A stretch of 64,000 bases of DNA from Marisediminicola antarctica (GTDB taxonomy: Bacteria; Actinomycetota; Actinomycetes; Actinomycetales; Microbacteriaceae). The notes under the pieces were generated by a model that was not told the DNA's origin, ran no database searches, and was given only the letters and a program-made list of their open reading frames with translations. Shown in pieces: positions 34,350-41,809 of this stretch. Every line of letters begins with the position of its first letter. The stretch's first letter is position 1. The position numbers were made by a program, and so were the translations under genes. The stretch covers positions 1,550,001 to 1,614,000 of the forward strand of contig NZ_CP017146.1 in NCBI RefSeq assembly GCF_009930795.1. The letters are read 5' to 3'.

Positions 34350-35209
34350 CAATCCTCGTCGGCCTGACGCTCGGCCTTGGCCTGCTGCTCGCCGTATCGC
34401 CGTTCCTTTGGCCGGCGGGAGTGGCGGAAACGCGTCCGGCACCGCGTCAGCTCCAGCGCGCGCGCGACAGCCTCGAGCAGGCCGGCCTGCACGATGTCAC
34501 GCTCTCCGCGCTCGCGGCGGTGTCGGTGATCCTCGCCATCGCGGCCGCCGCGCTGACCTTCGCGGTCGTGCCGGTCCTCGCGCTCGCCGTCGTCGTCGCC
34601 CTCGTCGCGCTTGCCCTTCCCCTGGTCGTCATCACCTCCCGGGCTCGGGCGCGCATCACGGCCAACCGCGCCGTCTGGCCTGACATCGTCGACCACCTCG
34701 TGTCGGCCGTACGATCGGGCCTGGCCCTGCCCGACAGCGTCGTGTCGCTCGCCCACACCAGCCCGCCCGCCGTGCGGGAGTCGTTCGCGGAGTTCGAGCG
34801 CGGCTACCGGGCCACCGGAAACTTCGGACTGAGCGTCGACGAGCTGAAGAGTCGCCTCGCCGACCCCGTCGCCGACCGCGTGCTCGAGACGCTGCGGATG
34901 TCGCGCGAGGTCGGCGGGTCGGAGCTCACGACCGTGCTGCGCAACCTCGCTGCGTACCTGCGCCAGGAGGCGGCGCTGCGCTCCGAGGTCGAGGCGCGGC
35001 AGTCCTGGGTGATGAACGCCGCCAGGCTCGGGGTCGCCGCGCCGTGGATCATTCTGATCCTGCTCGCGACAAGGCCGGAGGCCGCAGCGGCCTACAACAC
35101 GGCAGCCGGCTTGGCCATCATCGTCGGAGGGCTCGGTGTCACGGTCGTCGCCTACCGGGTGATGGTGGGGATCGGGCGGATGCCGCAGGAGCAGCGATGG
35201 TTCCGCTGA
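34346..35209 (+). CDS. tadB: TadB-like inner-membrane platform protein
   Basis: 287 residues. Membrane segments near the N-terminus and at about 50-90, a cytoplasmic type II secretion F domain (LVSAVRSGLALPDSVVSLA, EVGGSELTTVLRNLAAYLRQ), and two C-terminal helices. It anchors the TadA ATPase to the membrane. It is coupled to tadA (ATGA) and overlaps tadC by 13 bp. Confidence 0.88.
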   Translation: MTILVGLTLGLGLLLAVSPFLWPAGVAETRPAPRQLQRARDSLEQAGLHDVTLSALAAVSVILAIAAAALTFAVVPVLALAVVVALVALALPLVVITSRARARITANRAVWPDIVDHLVSAVRSGLALPDSVVSLAHTSPPAVRESFAEFERGYRATGNFGLSVDELKSRLADPVADRVLETLRMSREVGGSELTTVLRNLAAYLRQEAALRSEVEARQSWVMNAARLGVAAPWIILILLATRPEAAAAYNTAAGLAIIVGGLGVTVVAYRVMVGIGRMPQEQRWFR

Positions 35210-36144
35210 CGCCGATAGTGGCCTGGGCGATCGTGTGCGGTCTCGCGCTCGGCCTCGGGCTGTGGTCGCTGCTCGGTGTCGTGCCGAAACTCAACCGCCC
35301 GCGCCTGCTCTACCGGGTCGCGCCGTACCTCGTCGATGTGTCACCCGGCGCCCGGGCGCTCCTCGCCCGGCGCAGCGTCAACCCGCTCCCCATCGTCGGC
35401 ACCGTGTTCAGCCCCGCGATCGACCGCCTTCGGGCGCTGCTCGGCACCGCGCTCGGCGGCCCGGGCAGCATCCGCCTCCGGCTGCGCCAGTCCGGGGCGA
35501 CGATCGGGCCGGATGCCTTCCGCTCGCAACAGCTCGCCTGGGCGCTCGGCGGGCTCGGTATCGGCACCGGTGTCGCCGCGCTGTTCGTCGTCGCCAGAGC
35601 GATTCCTCTCGGGCTGCAGGTGGCGATCGTGGTGTTCGGCGGCGTCGCGGGGATCTTCCTGCGGGACTATCTCCTGCAGCGCGCGGCAGCCGCACGCGTG
35701 AGGCGGATGACCGAGGAACTGCCGACCGTGCTGGAGTTTCTGACCCTCAGCCTGTCGGCCGGGGAGGGGATCCTCGACGCGATCCGCCGGGTGGCGCGCA
35801 TCAGCCGCGGCGAGCTGGCCGCGGAGCTCGCCTCGACCGTGGCCGCCGTGAACACGGGGCTGCCGTTCGCGCAGTCCCTGCAGGAGCTCGCCGACAGCAT
35901 CCGGCTCCCGGCGCTGGCACGGGCCGTCGAACAGATCGTCGGCGCGCTCGAGCGCGGCACCCCGCTCGCCGAAGTGTTGCGCGCGCAGGCCCAGGATGCT
36001 CGCGATGAGGCCAAGCGCGACCTGCTCGAGACGGCCGGAAAGAAGGAGGTTGCCATGTTGGTGCCGCTGGTCTTCCTCATCCTGCCGATCACCATCGTCT
36101 TCGCCATCTACCCCGGAATCTTCGTGCTCCAGCTGGGATTCTGA
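35197..36144 (+). CDS. tadC: TadC-like inner-membrane platform protein
   Basis: 315 residues. A type II secretion F domain is seen in TVLEFLTLSLSAGEGILDAIRRVA, and LVPLVFLILPITIVFAIYPG is the typical C-terminal pair of TadC helices. It starts inside the end of tadB and is followed by the small pilin-like gene after 23 bp. TadB and TadC together form the assembly platform. Confidence 0.88.
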   Translation: MVPLTPIVAWAIVCGLALGLGLWSLLGVVPKLNRPRLLYRVAPYLVDVSPGARALLARRSVNPLPIVGTVFSPAIDRLRALLGTALGGPGSIRLRLRQSGATIGPDAFRSQQLAWALGGLGIGTGVAALFVVARAIPLGLQVAIVVFGGVAGIFLRDYLLQRAAAARVRRMTEELPTVLEFLTLSLSAGEGILDAIRRVARISRGELAAELASTVAAVNTGLPFAQSLQELADSIRLPALARAVEQIVGALERGTPLAEVLRAQAQDARDEAKRDLLETAGKKEVAMLVPLVFLILPITIVFAIYPGIFVLQLGF

Positions 36145-36167
36145 CCGCCGCAACCGAAAGGGACACC

Positions 36168-36344
36168 ATGACCAGACTCCGCGAACGGCTAGTCCATCGC
36201 CTCCGCGACGACCGGGGGGATGTTCCCGGCTGGGTGCTCATTACCCTCATGACCGCGGGGTTGGTGATCCTCATCTGGGCGCTTGCCGGCCCCGCGCTCA
36301 GCGGGGTGTTCGAGCAGGCGATCCAGCGCGTCACGAGCTTCTGA
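36168..36344 (+). CDS. Small pilin-like protein of the Tad locus
   Basis: 58 residues beginning MTRLRERLVHRLRDDRGDVP. A basic, charged start is followed by one hydrophobic helix (about residues 21-41) and a short soluble tail ending RVTSF. Position right after tadC and the charged-leader-plus-helix plan fit a Flp-type pilin. However, the Glu at +5 of the mature helix that Flp pilins use is absent, so processing may differ. The start has an AAAGGG site 7 nt upstream. It is separated by 5 bp from the TadE-like gene. Confidence 0.75.
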   Translation: MTRLRERLVHRLRDDRGDVPGWVLITLMTAGLVILIWALAGPALSGVFEQAIQRVTSF

Positions 36345-36349
36345 CCGAG

Positions 36350-36739
36350 ATGCGTGTGCGGTGCTGCGACGATGCCGGCTCCGCGGCCGCGGAGTTCGTC
36401 CTCGTCGGCGCCCTGCTGACCGTGCTGACGTTGTCGGTGATGCAGTTCGGCCTTGCGCTGCACGTGCGCAACACCGTGATCGATGCCGCCGGGGAGGGTG
36501 CCCGGGTTGCCGCGCTCGCCGACAACTCTCTCGCCGATGGGGTGCGGCGCACCACCGACCTGCTCTCGGTGGCCCTCGGCGACGCCTACACGGGCGACGT
36601 GACGGCAGCATACGGAGACTTCCTCGGGTATCCGGCGGCGAGCATCACGGTGCGGGCACCGCTGCCGCTGCTGGGCCTTCTCGGACCCGACCGGATGCTG
36701 GAGGTGACCGGGCATGGTGCCGTCGAGACGCTCGACTGA
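36350..36739 (+). CDS. TadE-like minor pilin
   Basis: 129 residues. A short cytoplasmic leader ends in DDAGSAAAEFVLVGALLTVL, the TadE pattern with Gly, then Glu five residues into the hydrophobic helix. The following NTVIDAAGEGARVAA is the conserved TadE continuation. A processed pseudopilin of the Tad apparatus. ATG at 36350, immediately after the small pilin gene. Confidence 0.82.
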   Translation: MRVRCCDDAGSAAAEFVLVGALLTVLTLSVMQFGLALHVRNTVIDAAGEGARVAALADNSLADGVRRTTDLLSVALGDAYTGDVTAAYGDFLGYPAASITVRAPLPLLGLLGPDRMLEVTGHGAVETLD

Positions 36740-36740
36740 G

Positions 36741-37193
36741 ATGCGCGCGGTGCGGGGACCGCGGGATGAGGGCTCCGCGTCGCTCGAGTTCATCACGACG
36801 GGGATGATCCTGCTCGTGCCGCTGATCTACCTGACACTCGCGATCGCCGCGGTGCAGGGCGGCGCGCTCGCGGTCGAGGGCGCCGCACGGCAGGCGGCCC
36901 GCGTCTACGTGCAGGCCGTCGACGAGGGCGCGGCGGATGCTGCGGCCCGCCGGGCCGTCGAGGTCGGGCTCGCCGATCACGGGCTGGGGGCGGAGTATGA
37001 GCTCGCGGTAATATGCAGCCCGACGCCGGGGGAGTGCCTCGAACGGCTCGGCTCCGTCACGGTGACGGTCGGTGTCGTCGTCACCCTGCCGCTCGTGCCG
37101 TCCGTTCTCGACCTGAGAGCCCCACTCGGCATCCCGCTCGAGGCGACGGCAACGCAGCGGGTCTCGCGGTTCACAGCGGACCCGGCGCCGTGA
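36741..37193 (+). CDS. Second TadE/TadF-like pseudopilin
   Basis: 150 residues. DEGSASLEFITTGMILLVPLIYL shows the same leader, Glu and hydrophobic helix as the preceding protein, followed by AVEGAARQAARVYVQAVDEG. The soluble part has two cysteines (CSPTPGEC) likely to form a disulfide outside the cell. It starts 2 bp after the previous stop and overlaps the next gene by 4 bp. Confidence 0.8.
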   Translation: MRAVRGPRDEGSASLEFITTGMILLVPLIYLTLAIAAVQGGALAVEGAARQAARVYVQAVDEGAADAAARRAVEVGLADHGLGAEYELAVICSPTPGECLERLGSVTVTVGVVVTLPLVPSVLDLRAPLGIPLEATATQRVSRFTADPAP

Positions 37194-37633
37194 GCACCCG
37201 CGCGAGCAGCACCAGCGACGATGGCTCCATCCTGCTGCTCACGATCTTCTACGGGTTCCTGTGCCTCGTCGTCGTGCTGCTCGGCGCCTCGGCCACCTCC
37301 CTGTACCTCGAGCGGTCCCGGCTGTTCAGCCTCGCCGACGGCGCGGCGCTCGCCGGGGCCGAGTCCTTTGCGCTCGAGGACGTGACGCCGACGGCATCCG
37401 GATTCCGCCCGACCCTCGACTCGGCGGAGGTCGCTGCGGCGGTCGCCGAGTACCTCGCGGTCGCCCCGACGACGCGCTTCGAGTCGCTGATGGTCGAGCA
37501 GGCCGAGACCCTTGACGGCCGCAGCGCCACGGTCACCCTGTCGGCCTGGTGGCGCCCGCCACTGCTCAGCCTGCTTGTGCCGGAGGGGCTGCGTCTGGAG
37601 GTCACTGCGGTGGGACGGTCGGTGTTCGGCTGA
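37190..37633 (+). CDS. Tad-locus TadG-like protein
   Basis: 147 residues, GTG start overlapping the previous stop (GTGA). A leader with DDGSILLLTIFYGFLCLVVVLL and then SRLFSLADGAALAGAESFAL gives the pattern of the short TadG/Flp-associated proteins found at the end of actinobacterial Tad loci, where a hydrophobic helix is followed by a Asp-Gly-Ala-Ala-Leu-Ala-Gly motif. It ends the operon, with 7 bp to the convergent lysE-family stop. Confidence 0.78.
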   Translation: MSTRASSTSDDGSILLLTIFYGFLCLVVVLLGASATSLYLERSRLFSLADGAALAGAESFALEDVTPTASGFRPTLDSAEVAAAVAEYLAVAPTTRFESLMVEQAETLDGRSATVTLSAWWRPPLLSLLVPEGLRLEVTAVGRSVFG

Positions 37634-37640
37634 GCGTGAA

Positions 37641-38282
37641 TCAGTCCTTGCCGTTGCCCACGAAGAGCGTCGCCGCGCCGATGCCAACCATCAGCACGCC
37701 GCCGGTCGCCCCGAGCCGGCTCAGCCGCTGGGGCGAGCGGGCGAACCAGTCCCGAGCGGCGCCGGCGGCGAGGGCCCAGCCGGTGTCGAGCACGACCGCG
37801 ACCGCGATGAACACGGCGGCGAGCGATGCCATCTGGGTGGGCACTCCGCCGGCGCCGTGATCGACAAACTGGGGGAGCACCGCGATCAGGAAGACGATGG
37901 TCTTGGGGTTGGTGACTCCCACGACGAATCCCTCGCGCAGCAGCCGCAGCTTGCTGTGCACGACGATTCGGCGCGCGTCAGCATCCGCCACCGGGTTGCG
38001 GTGACGGACCGCCTGCACCCCGAGGTAGATGATGTAGAGGCCGCCGGCCACCTTGAGCACCGTGAACAGGACCACCGACTGCTGCACGACCACCCCGACG
38101 CCGAACGCGACAGCGAGGCCAGCGACGAGCGAGCCGAGCGCGTTGCCAACGACGCTCAGGAGGGCGCCGATCCGGCCCAGTGACAGCGCCCGCCCGATCA
38201 CGAACAGCACGCTCGGCCCCGGGAGAAGGATCAGCGGGATCGAGACGAGCGCGAAGGCGAGCATCGCCTCGGGAGAAACCAT
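37641..38282 (-). CDS. LysE family amino-acid exporter
   Basis: 213 residues with about six membrane helices. The N-terminal LLPGPSVLFVIGRALSLGR and the later GFVVGVTNPKTIVFLIAVLPQFV motifs define the LysE/RhtB family. It probably exports an amino acid or analogue. TACCCT on the minus strand at 38288-38293 lies 5 nt before the start. The first ~38 codons and the promoter are duplicated about 310 bp upstream as a non-functional fragment. Confidence 0.9.
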   Translation of the reverse strand: MVSPEAMLAFALVSIPLILLPGPSVLFVIGRALSLGRIGALLSVVGNALGSLVAGLAVAFGVGVVVQQSVVLFTVLKVAGGLYIIYLGVQAVRHRNPVADADARRIVVHSKLRLLREGFVVGVTNPKTIVFLIAVLPQFVDHGAGGVPTQMASLAAVFIAVAVVLDTGWALAAGAARDWFARSPQRLSRLGATGGVLMVGIGAATLFVGNGKD

Positions 38283-38326
38283 GGCTCAGGGTATCGATTC
38301 AGGGGCCGTCGGTCGACGGCACGGGC
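38189..38326. repeat. Direct duplication of the lysE 5' region, original copy
   Basis: This segment spans the first ~31 codons of the lysE-family gene, its start and its promoter. It is repeated at 38501-38650 with few changes, including an extra 9-bp AGGATCAGC in the second copy. Confidence 0.8.
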
Positions 38327-38402
38327 GCAGTGAATAGGGTGCGTGGAGCTCATCGCCGAGGAGGGTGCCCAGCATTGGGGTGACGGCGGCTGATGCGCGC
38401 GT

Positions 38403-38500
38403 ATGGCAGGAGATTCGGCGCCACGCCGAATCGGGTGGACGGATGACGCGGCGTGTCGCTGAATCTCCTGCGTTGAGCACGCGCCATCGCGTGAGAGTGA
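38403..38500. repeat. Two-hairpin interspersed repeat, copy A
   Basis: An outer stem CAGGAGATTCGGCG (38407-38420) pairs with CGCTGAATCTCCTG (38457-38470), with an inner CACGCC/GGCGTG pairing. A second hairpin CACGCG-CCAT-CGCGTG follows at 38478-38493. Copy B lies about 880 bp away in the same orientation. It looks like a REP or MITE-like palindromic element and abuts the truncated lysE fragment. Confidence 0.75.
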
Positions 38501-38606
38501 TCGCCCGGCCGATCACGAATAGCACGCTCGGCCCCGGCAGCAGGATCAGCAGGATCAGCGGGATCGAGACGAGCGCGAAGGCGCGCATCGCCTCGGGAGA
38601 AACCAC
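38501..38606 (-). pseudogene. lysE N-terminal fragment
   Basis: The minus strand encodes MVSPEAMRAFALVSIPLILL and on to VLFVIGRA, nearly identical to the start of the intact LysE-family gene. It then runs into the two-hairpin repeat and loses homology after about 38 residues. The start is GTG rather than ATG and three residues (LIL) are duplicated. The copied promoter hexamer TACCCT is retained. This is a dead partial duplicate. The whole gap 38283-38754 otherwise holds only repeats. Confidence 0.8.
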
Positions 38607-38650
38607 GGCTCAGGGTACCGATTCGGCGGCGAGCGGTCGACGGCACGGGC
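38501..38650. repeat. Direct duplication of the lysE 5' region, second copy
   Basis: Homologous to 38189-38326. Homology runs past the start codon into the upstream GGCTCAGGGTA and GGTCGACGGCACGGGC segments, so whole DNA was duplicated, not just coding sequence. Confidence 0.8.
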
Positions 38651-38754
38651 AACGCTGGCCGGGTACCTTGCGCTCCCCTCGTGCGCGGTGATTTCATGAG
38701 CGTGATCGCACACTACGGCGCGGCACGGGGAGGCTTGTAGGCACGGGCGGAAAA

Positions 38755-39123
38755 GTGACACGCGAAGTGCTGAAGGGATTCCTCGACGCTTTCAATGCCC
38801 ATGACTTTGACGCCATCATGGGCTACTTCGCCGACGACTGCGTCTTCTGCCTGCCGAGGGGCGAGGAGCCTCGTGGTGACAGATTCGTGGGCAAGGAGGA
38901 GGTTCGGGCGGGGCTCGCGACACGGTCCGAGGGCATCCCCGACGTGCACTACGGCAACGATCGGCACTGGGTCTGTGCAGACGGCGTCGGGGTCTCGGAG
39001 TGGACGTTGACGGGCACGTCGCTCTCGGGCCAGGGGATCGAGGTGCGCGGCCTGGACCTGCTCGAGTTCGACGGTCACGGCCAGATCAGCCGCAAGGATT
39101 CCTTCTGGAAGATCGTCGCGTGA
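38755..39123 (+). CDS. SnoaL-like/NTF2-fold nuclear transport factor 2 family protein
   Basis: 122 residues, GTG start. REVLKGFLDAFNAHDFDAIMGYFADDCVF and the closing GLDLLEFDGHGQISRKDSFWK are standard for SnoaL_2-type NTF2-fold proteins, a cone-shaped small-molecule pocket found in isomerases, hydrolases and proteins of unknown role. The ligand is not predictable. It lies between the two copies of the interspersed repeat. Confidence 0.82.
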   Translation: MTREVLKGFLDAFNAHDFDAIMGYFADDCVFCLPRGEEPRGDRFVGKEEVRAGLATRSEGIPDVHYGNDRHWVCADGVGVSEWTLTGTSLSGQGIEVRGLDLLEFDGHGQISRKDSFWKIVA

Positions 39124-39141
39124 CGTCTCAACGGCCGTCGG

Positions 39142-39210
39142 GCTGCGGGGTCGGATGCTGCGGTGTCGGACGCTGCGGAGTCGGATGCTGCGGGGTCGGA
39201 TGCTGCGGAG
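39142..39210. repeat. 15-bp tandem repeat (about 4.6 units)
   Basis: Units of GCTGCGGGGTCGGAT and single-base variants start at 39142, 39157, 39172 and 39187, ending in a partial unit. It lies just after the SnoaL-like gene. On the minus strand the units read Pro-Gln-His-Pro-Thr repeats at the end of an open frame that I cannot assign. Confidence 0.85.
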
Positions 39211-39284
39211 CATACGAGCGCCAGAACCGGAAGTAGACCGAGGCACCCCACGCGATGCGACTGAGTCCACGTTCGCGGGCGCGC

Positions 39285-39383
39285 ATCGCAGGAGGTGCGG
39301 CGACGCGCCGAATCGCGCGGACAAATAACTCGGTGTGTCGCCGAATCTCCTGCGCTGGGCACGCGCCATCGCGTGAGAGTGCG
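39285..39383. repeat. Two-hairpin interspersed repeat, copy B
   Basis: CAGGAGGTGCGGCG (39289-39302) pairs with CGCCGAATCTCCTG (39339-39352), followed by GGCACGCGCCATCGCGTGAG, which is identical to copy A across the small hairpin. It ends 10 bp before the MFS gene stop, where it could also act as a transcription barrier. Confidence 0.75.
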
Positions 39384-39393
39384 CGCCCGCCCG

Positions 39394-40641
39394 TCAGCGC
39401 CTCTCGCGGGGGACGAACCGGGGCACGTAGCGCAGCAGCACGCCGGCGCCGAGCAGGCCGAGCACGCCCATCACGCTGCTCGCGACGGCAAGCGAGAACG
39501 CTGCCGTCGCCGCCGCGATCACGAGAGAGGCCGCGGCCCCGCCGATATCGCCGGTGAACCGCCAGGCGCCGAGGAACGGCGCCGGGTTCCGCTTGTCGGC
39601 GAGGTCGGCGCCGAGCGTCATCAGGATTCCGCTGCCGAGACCGTTGGCAAGTGCGAGGAACATCGCGACCGCGATGAACCAGACGACGTTGCCGGGCAGG
39701 GCCCCGCTGCCGGCGAGCACGAGGTGACCGGCCCCGAGGCCGACCATCGAGGGCACCGCGGCCCACAGCCGCCCGAACCTGTCCATCACCTGGCCGCTCA
39801 CATAGAACAGGGCGAAGTCGATGCCGCCGGCGATGCCGATGATGATGGCCGTTCTGGTGTCGCTGATGCCGATGCTCACCGCCCACAGGGGCAGGATCAC
39901 CGCGCGGCTGGCCCGGAGGGCGCCGATGAGTGCCGCGCCCGTGCCGAGCCTCGTGAGAATCTGTCGAGATTCCCAGATTGTGCGGAACAGCCCGCGCACC
40001 TCCTCGGCAACGAACGCCTCGCCGGGAGTCGGGGCGTGGTGGGCCGCCCGCCCCGCTCCGAAGGTCGCTGCGGGATCCCGCAGCAGGAGCAGCACGGCGG
40101 CGGCTCCGACGCATCCGACGATGTGGATGAGGAACACCGCGGAGGTCGATCCCGTGAGCGCGATGACGCCGGCCGCGAGGAACGGGCCGATGAAGTAGCC
40201 GAGACGGAAGGTGCCGCCGAGGGTCGAGAGGGCGCGGGCGCGGTAGGGCTGCGGCACAAAGGTTGTCATGAAGGCGTGCCGGGCGAGGGCGAACACGGCC
40301 GTCGCGATTCCGACGATCAGGATGCCGAGGCCGAGCACGACCGGGTTGGGGGAGAGTGTCGCGATCCCCAGGCCGACGATGGCGACGAGGGCGGCGCCGA
40401 TCATCGCGGGGCGCTCCCCGATGCGGGAGACAAGCCAGCCGCTCGGGATGTCGCCGATCAGGTGGCCGAGCATGATCATCGCGGCGATGAGGCCGGCGAT
40501 CGCCAGCGTCGCGCCGAGACCGTCGGCGACGATCGGGATGATGGGGATGATGGCGCCCTCGCCGATCGCGAACAGCAGCGTCGGCAGGTACACGGGGAGG
40601 GCCATCTTGCGCCAGTCGAAGGGCGGCGCGGCAGTGGTCAT
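39394..40641 (-). CDS. Major facilitator superfamily transporter
   Basis: 415 residues, 12 predicted helices in two halves. Visible features are GHLIGDIPSGWLVSRIGERPAM (the MFS loop 2-3 motif variant) and the repeat of that region in the second half (YVSGQVMDRFGRLWAA). The substrate, possibly a drug or metabolite, is unknown. The ATG at 40641 (MTTAAPPFDWRK) is chosen because further upstream codons run into the divergent prfB region. No adjacent regulator. Confidence 0.85.
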   Translation of the reverse strand: MTTAAPPFDWRKMALPVYLPTLLFAIGEGAIIPIIPIVADGLGATLAIAGLIAAMIMLGHLIGDIPSGWLVSRIGERPAMIGAALVAIVGLGIATLSPNPVVLGLGILIVGIATAVFALARHAFMTTFVPQPYRARALSTLGGTFRLGYFIGPFLAAGVIALTGSTSAVFLIHIVGCVGAAAVLLLLRDPAATFGAGRAAHHAPTPGEAFVAEEVRGLFRTIWESRQILTRLGTGAALIGALRASRAVILPLWAVSIGISDTRTAIIIGIAGGIDFALFYVSGQVMDRFGRLWAAVPSMVGLGAGHLVLAGSGALPGNVVWFIAVAMFLALANGLGSGILMTLGADLADKRNPAPFLGAWRFTGDIGGAAASLVIAAATAAFSLAVASSVMGVLGLLGAGVLLRYVPRFVPRERR

Positions 40642-40702
40642 AGCCTGGCCGATATTACTCTCCGGGCTCTCCACGCCGGAGCACCGGTAGGCTGGGGCGG
40701 AC

Positions 40703-41809
40703 ATGAGCGAGCTCGATATATCCGACCAGATTGCCGCCCTTCGATCGACGTTTGCGGACATCCGTTCCGTCGTCGACGTCGAACAACTCGAGTCCGACAT
40801 CCGGGAGCTGAGCGAGCAGGCCGGCGAACCGGACCTCTGGGACGATCCCGCCGCCGCCCAGAAGATCACCAGTGCCCTGAGTCACCGACAGTCCGACCTC
40901 GCCAAGATCACGAGCATCGAGTCGAGACTCGACGACCTCGAGGTGCTTGTCGAGATGGCCAACGAGGCCGACGACGCCGACTCGGTGGCCGAGGCGCAGC
41001 AGGAGCTCGCGAGTATCCAGAGGGTGCTCGGCGACCTCGAGGTGCAGACGCTGCTCAACGGCGAGTGGGATGCCCGGGCCGCCGTCATCACGATTCGCGC
41101 GGGCGCCGGCGGTGTCGACGCGGCCGACTTCGCCGAGATGCTGCAGCGCATGTACCTGCGCTGGGCGGAGCAGCACAACTACGCCGTGACGGTGCTCGAC
41201 ACGAGCTACGCAGAGGAGGCGGGCATCAAGTCGACGACGATCGAGGTGGATGCGCCCTACGCGTTCGGCACCCTGAGTGTCGAAGCCGGAACGCACCGGC
41301 TCGTGCGGATGAGCCCGTTCAACTCGGCGGGCAAGCGCCAGACGAGCTTCGCGGCCGTCGAGGTGGTGCCGCTGATCGAGCAGATGGAGTCGATCGAGAT
41401 CCCAGAGGGTGACATGCGGGTGGATGTCTTCCGCTCGAGCGGTCCGGGCGGCCAGTCGGTCAATACAACCGACTCCGCGGTGCGCATCACCCACCTCCCT
41501 AGCGGCATCGTCGTGAGCTGCCAGAACGAGAAGAGCCAGATCCAGAACCGAGCGGCGGCACTGCGGGTGCTGCAGTCCCGGCTGCTCGTGCTGCAGCGCG
41601 AGGAGGAGGCGGCCCAGAAGAAGGAGCTTGCCGGCAACATCACCGCGAGCTGGGGCGACCAGATGCGCTCCTACGTGCTCGCGCCGTACCAGATGGTTAA
41701 GGACCTGCGCACGAATCACGAGGTCAACAACCCCTCGAATGTGTTCGACGGTGACCTCGACGGCTTCATCTCGGCTGGCATCCGCTGGCGCAAGCGCGAC
41801 CAGGGCTAG
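40703..41809 (+). CDS. prfB: Peptide chain release factor 2
   Basis: 368 residues in one uninterrupted frame, so there is no programmed +1 frameshift as in E. coli. The peptidyl-hydrolysis motif GGQ is in [18 protein letters not shown] and the stop-codon anticodon SPF is in [16 protein letters not shown]. It recognises UGA and UAA. A -10-like TAGGCT lies at 40688-40693, 9 nt before ATG. It heads the actinobacterial prfB-ftsE-ftsX-smpB order, here interrupted by a photolyase gene on the other strand whose stop overlaps (CTAG). Confidence 0.97.
   Translation: MSELDISDQIAALRSTFADIRSVVDVEQLESDIRELSEQAGEPDLWDDPAAAQKITSALSHRQSDLAKITSIESRLDDLEVLVEMANEADDADSVAEAQQELASIQRVLGDLEVQTLLNGEWDARAAVITIRAGAGGVDAADFAEMLQRMYLRWAEQHNYAVTVLDTSYAEEAGIKSTTIEVDAPYAFGTLSVEAGTHRLVRMSPFNSAGKRQTSFAAVEVVPLIEQMESIEIPEGDMRVDVFRSSGPGGQSVNTTDSAVRITHLPSGIVVSCQNEKSQIQNRAAALRVLQSRLLVLQREEEAAQKKELAGNITASWGDQMRSYVLAPYQMVKDLRTNHEVNNPSNVFDGDLDGFISAGIRWRKRDQG

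Noticed and set aside
39142-39210. Possible CRISPR array
   Set aside because: The 15-bp units are contiguous with no spacers and no cas genes lie nearby; it is a simple tandem repeat.
39295-41412. A 705-codon open frame over the MFS gene and into prfB
   Set aside because: Antisense to MFS and out of frame with prfB, both of which have clear family motifs.
40703-41809. Programmed +1 frameshift in prfB
   Set aside because: The gene is open in a single frame from the N-terminus through the GGQ motif, so there is no internal UGA to bypass.
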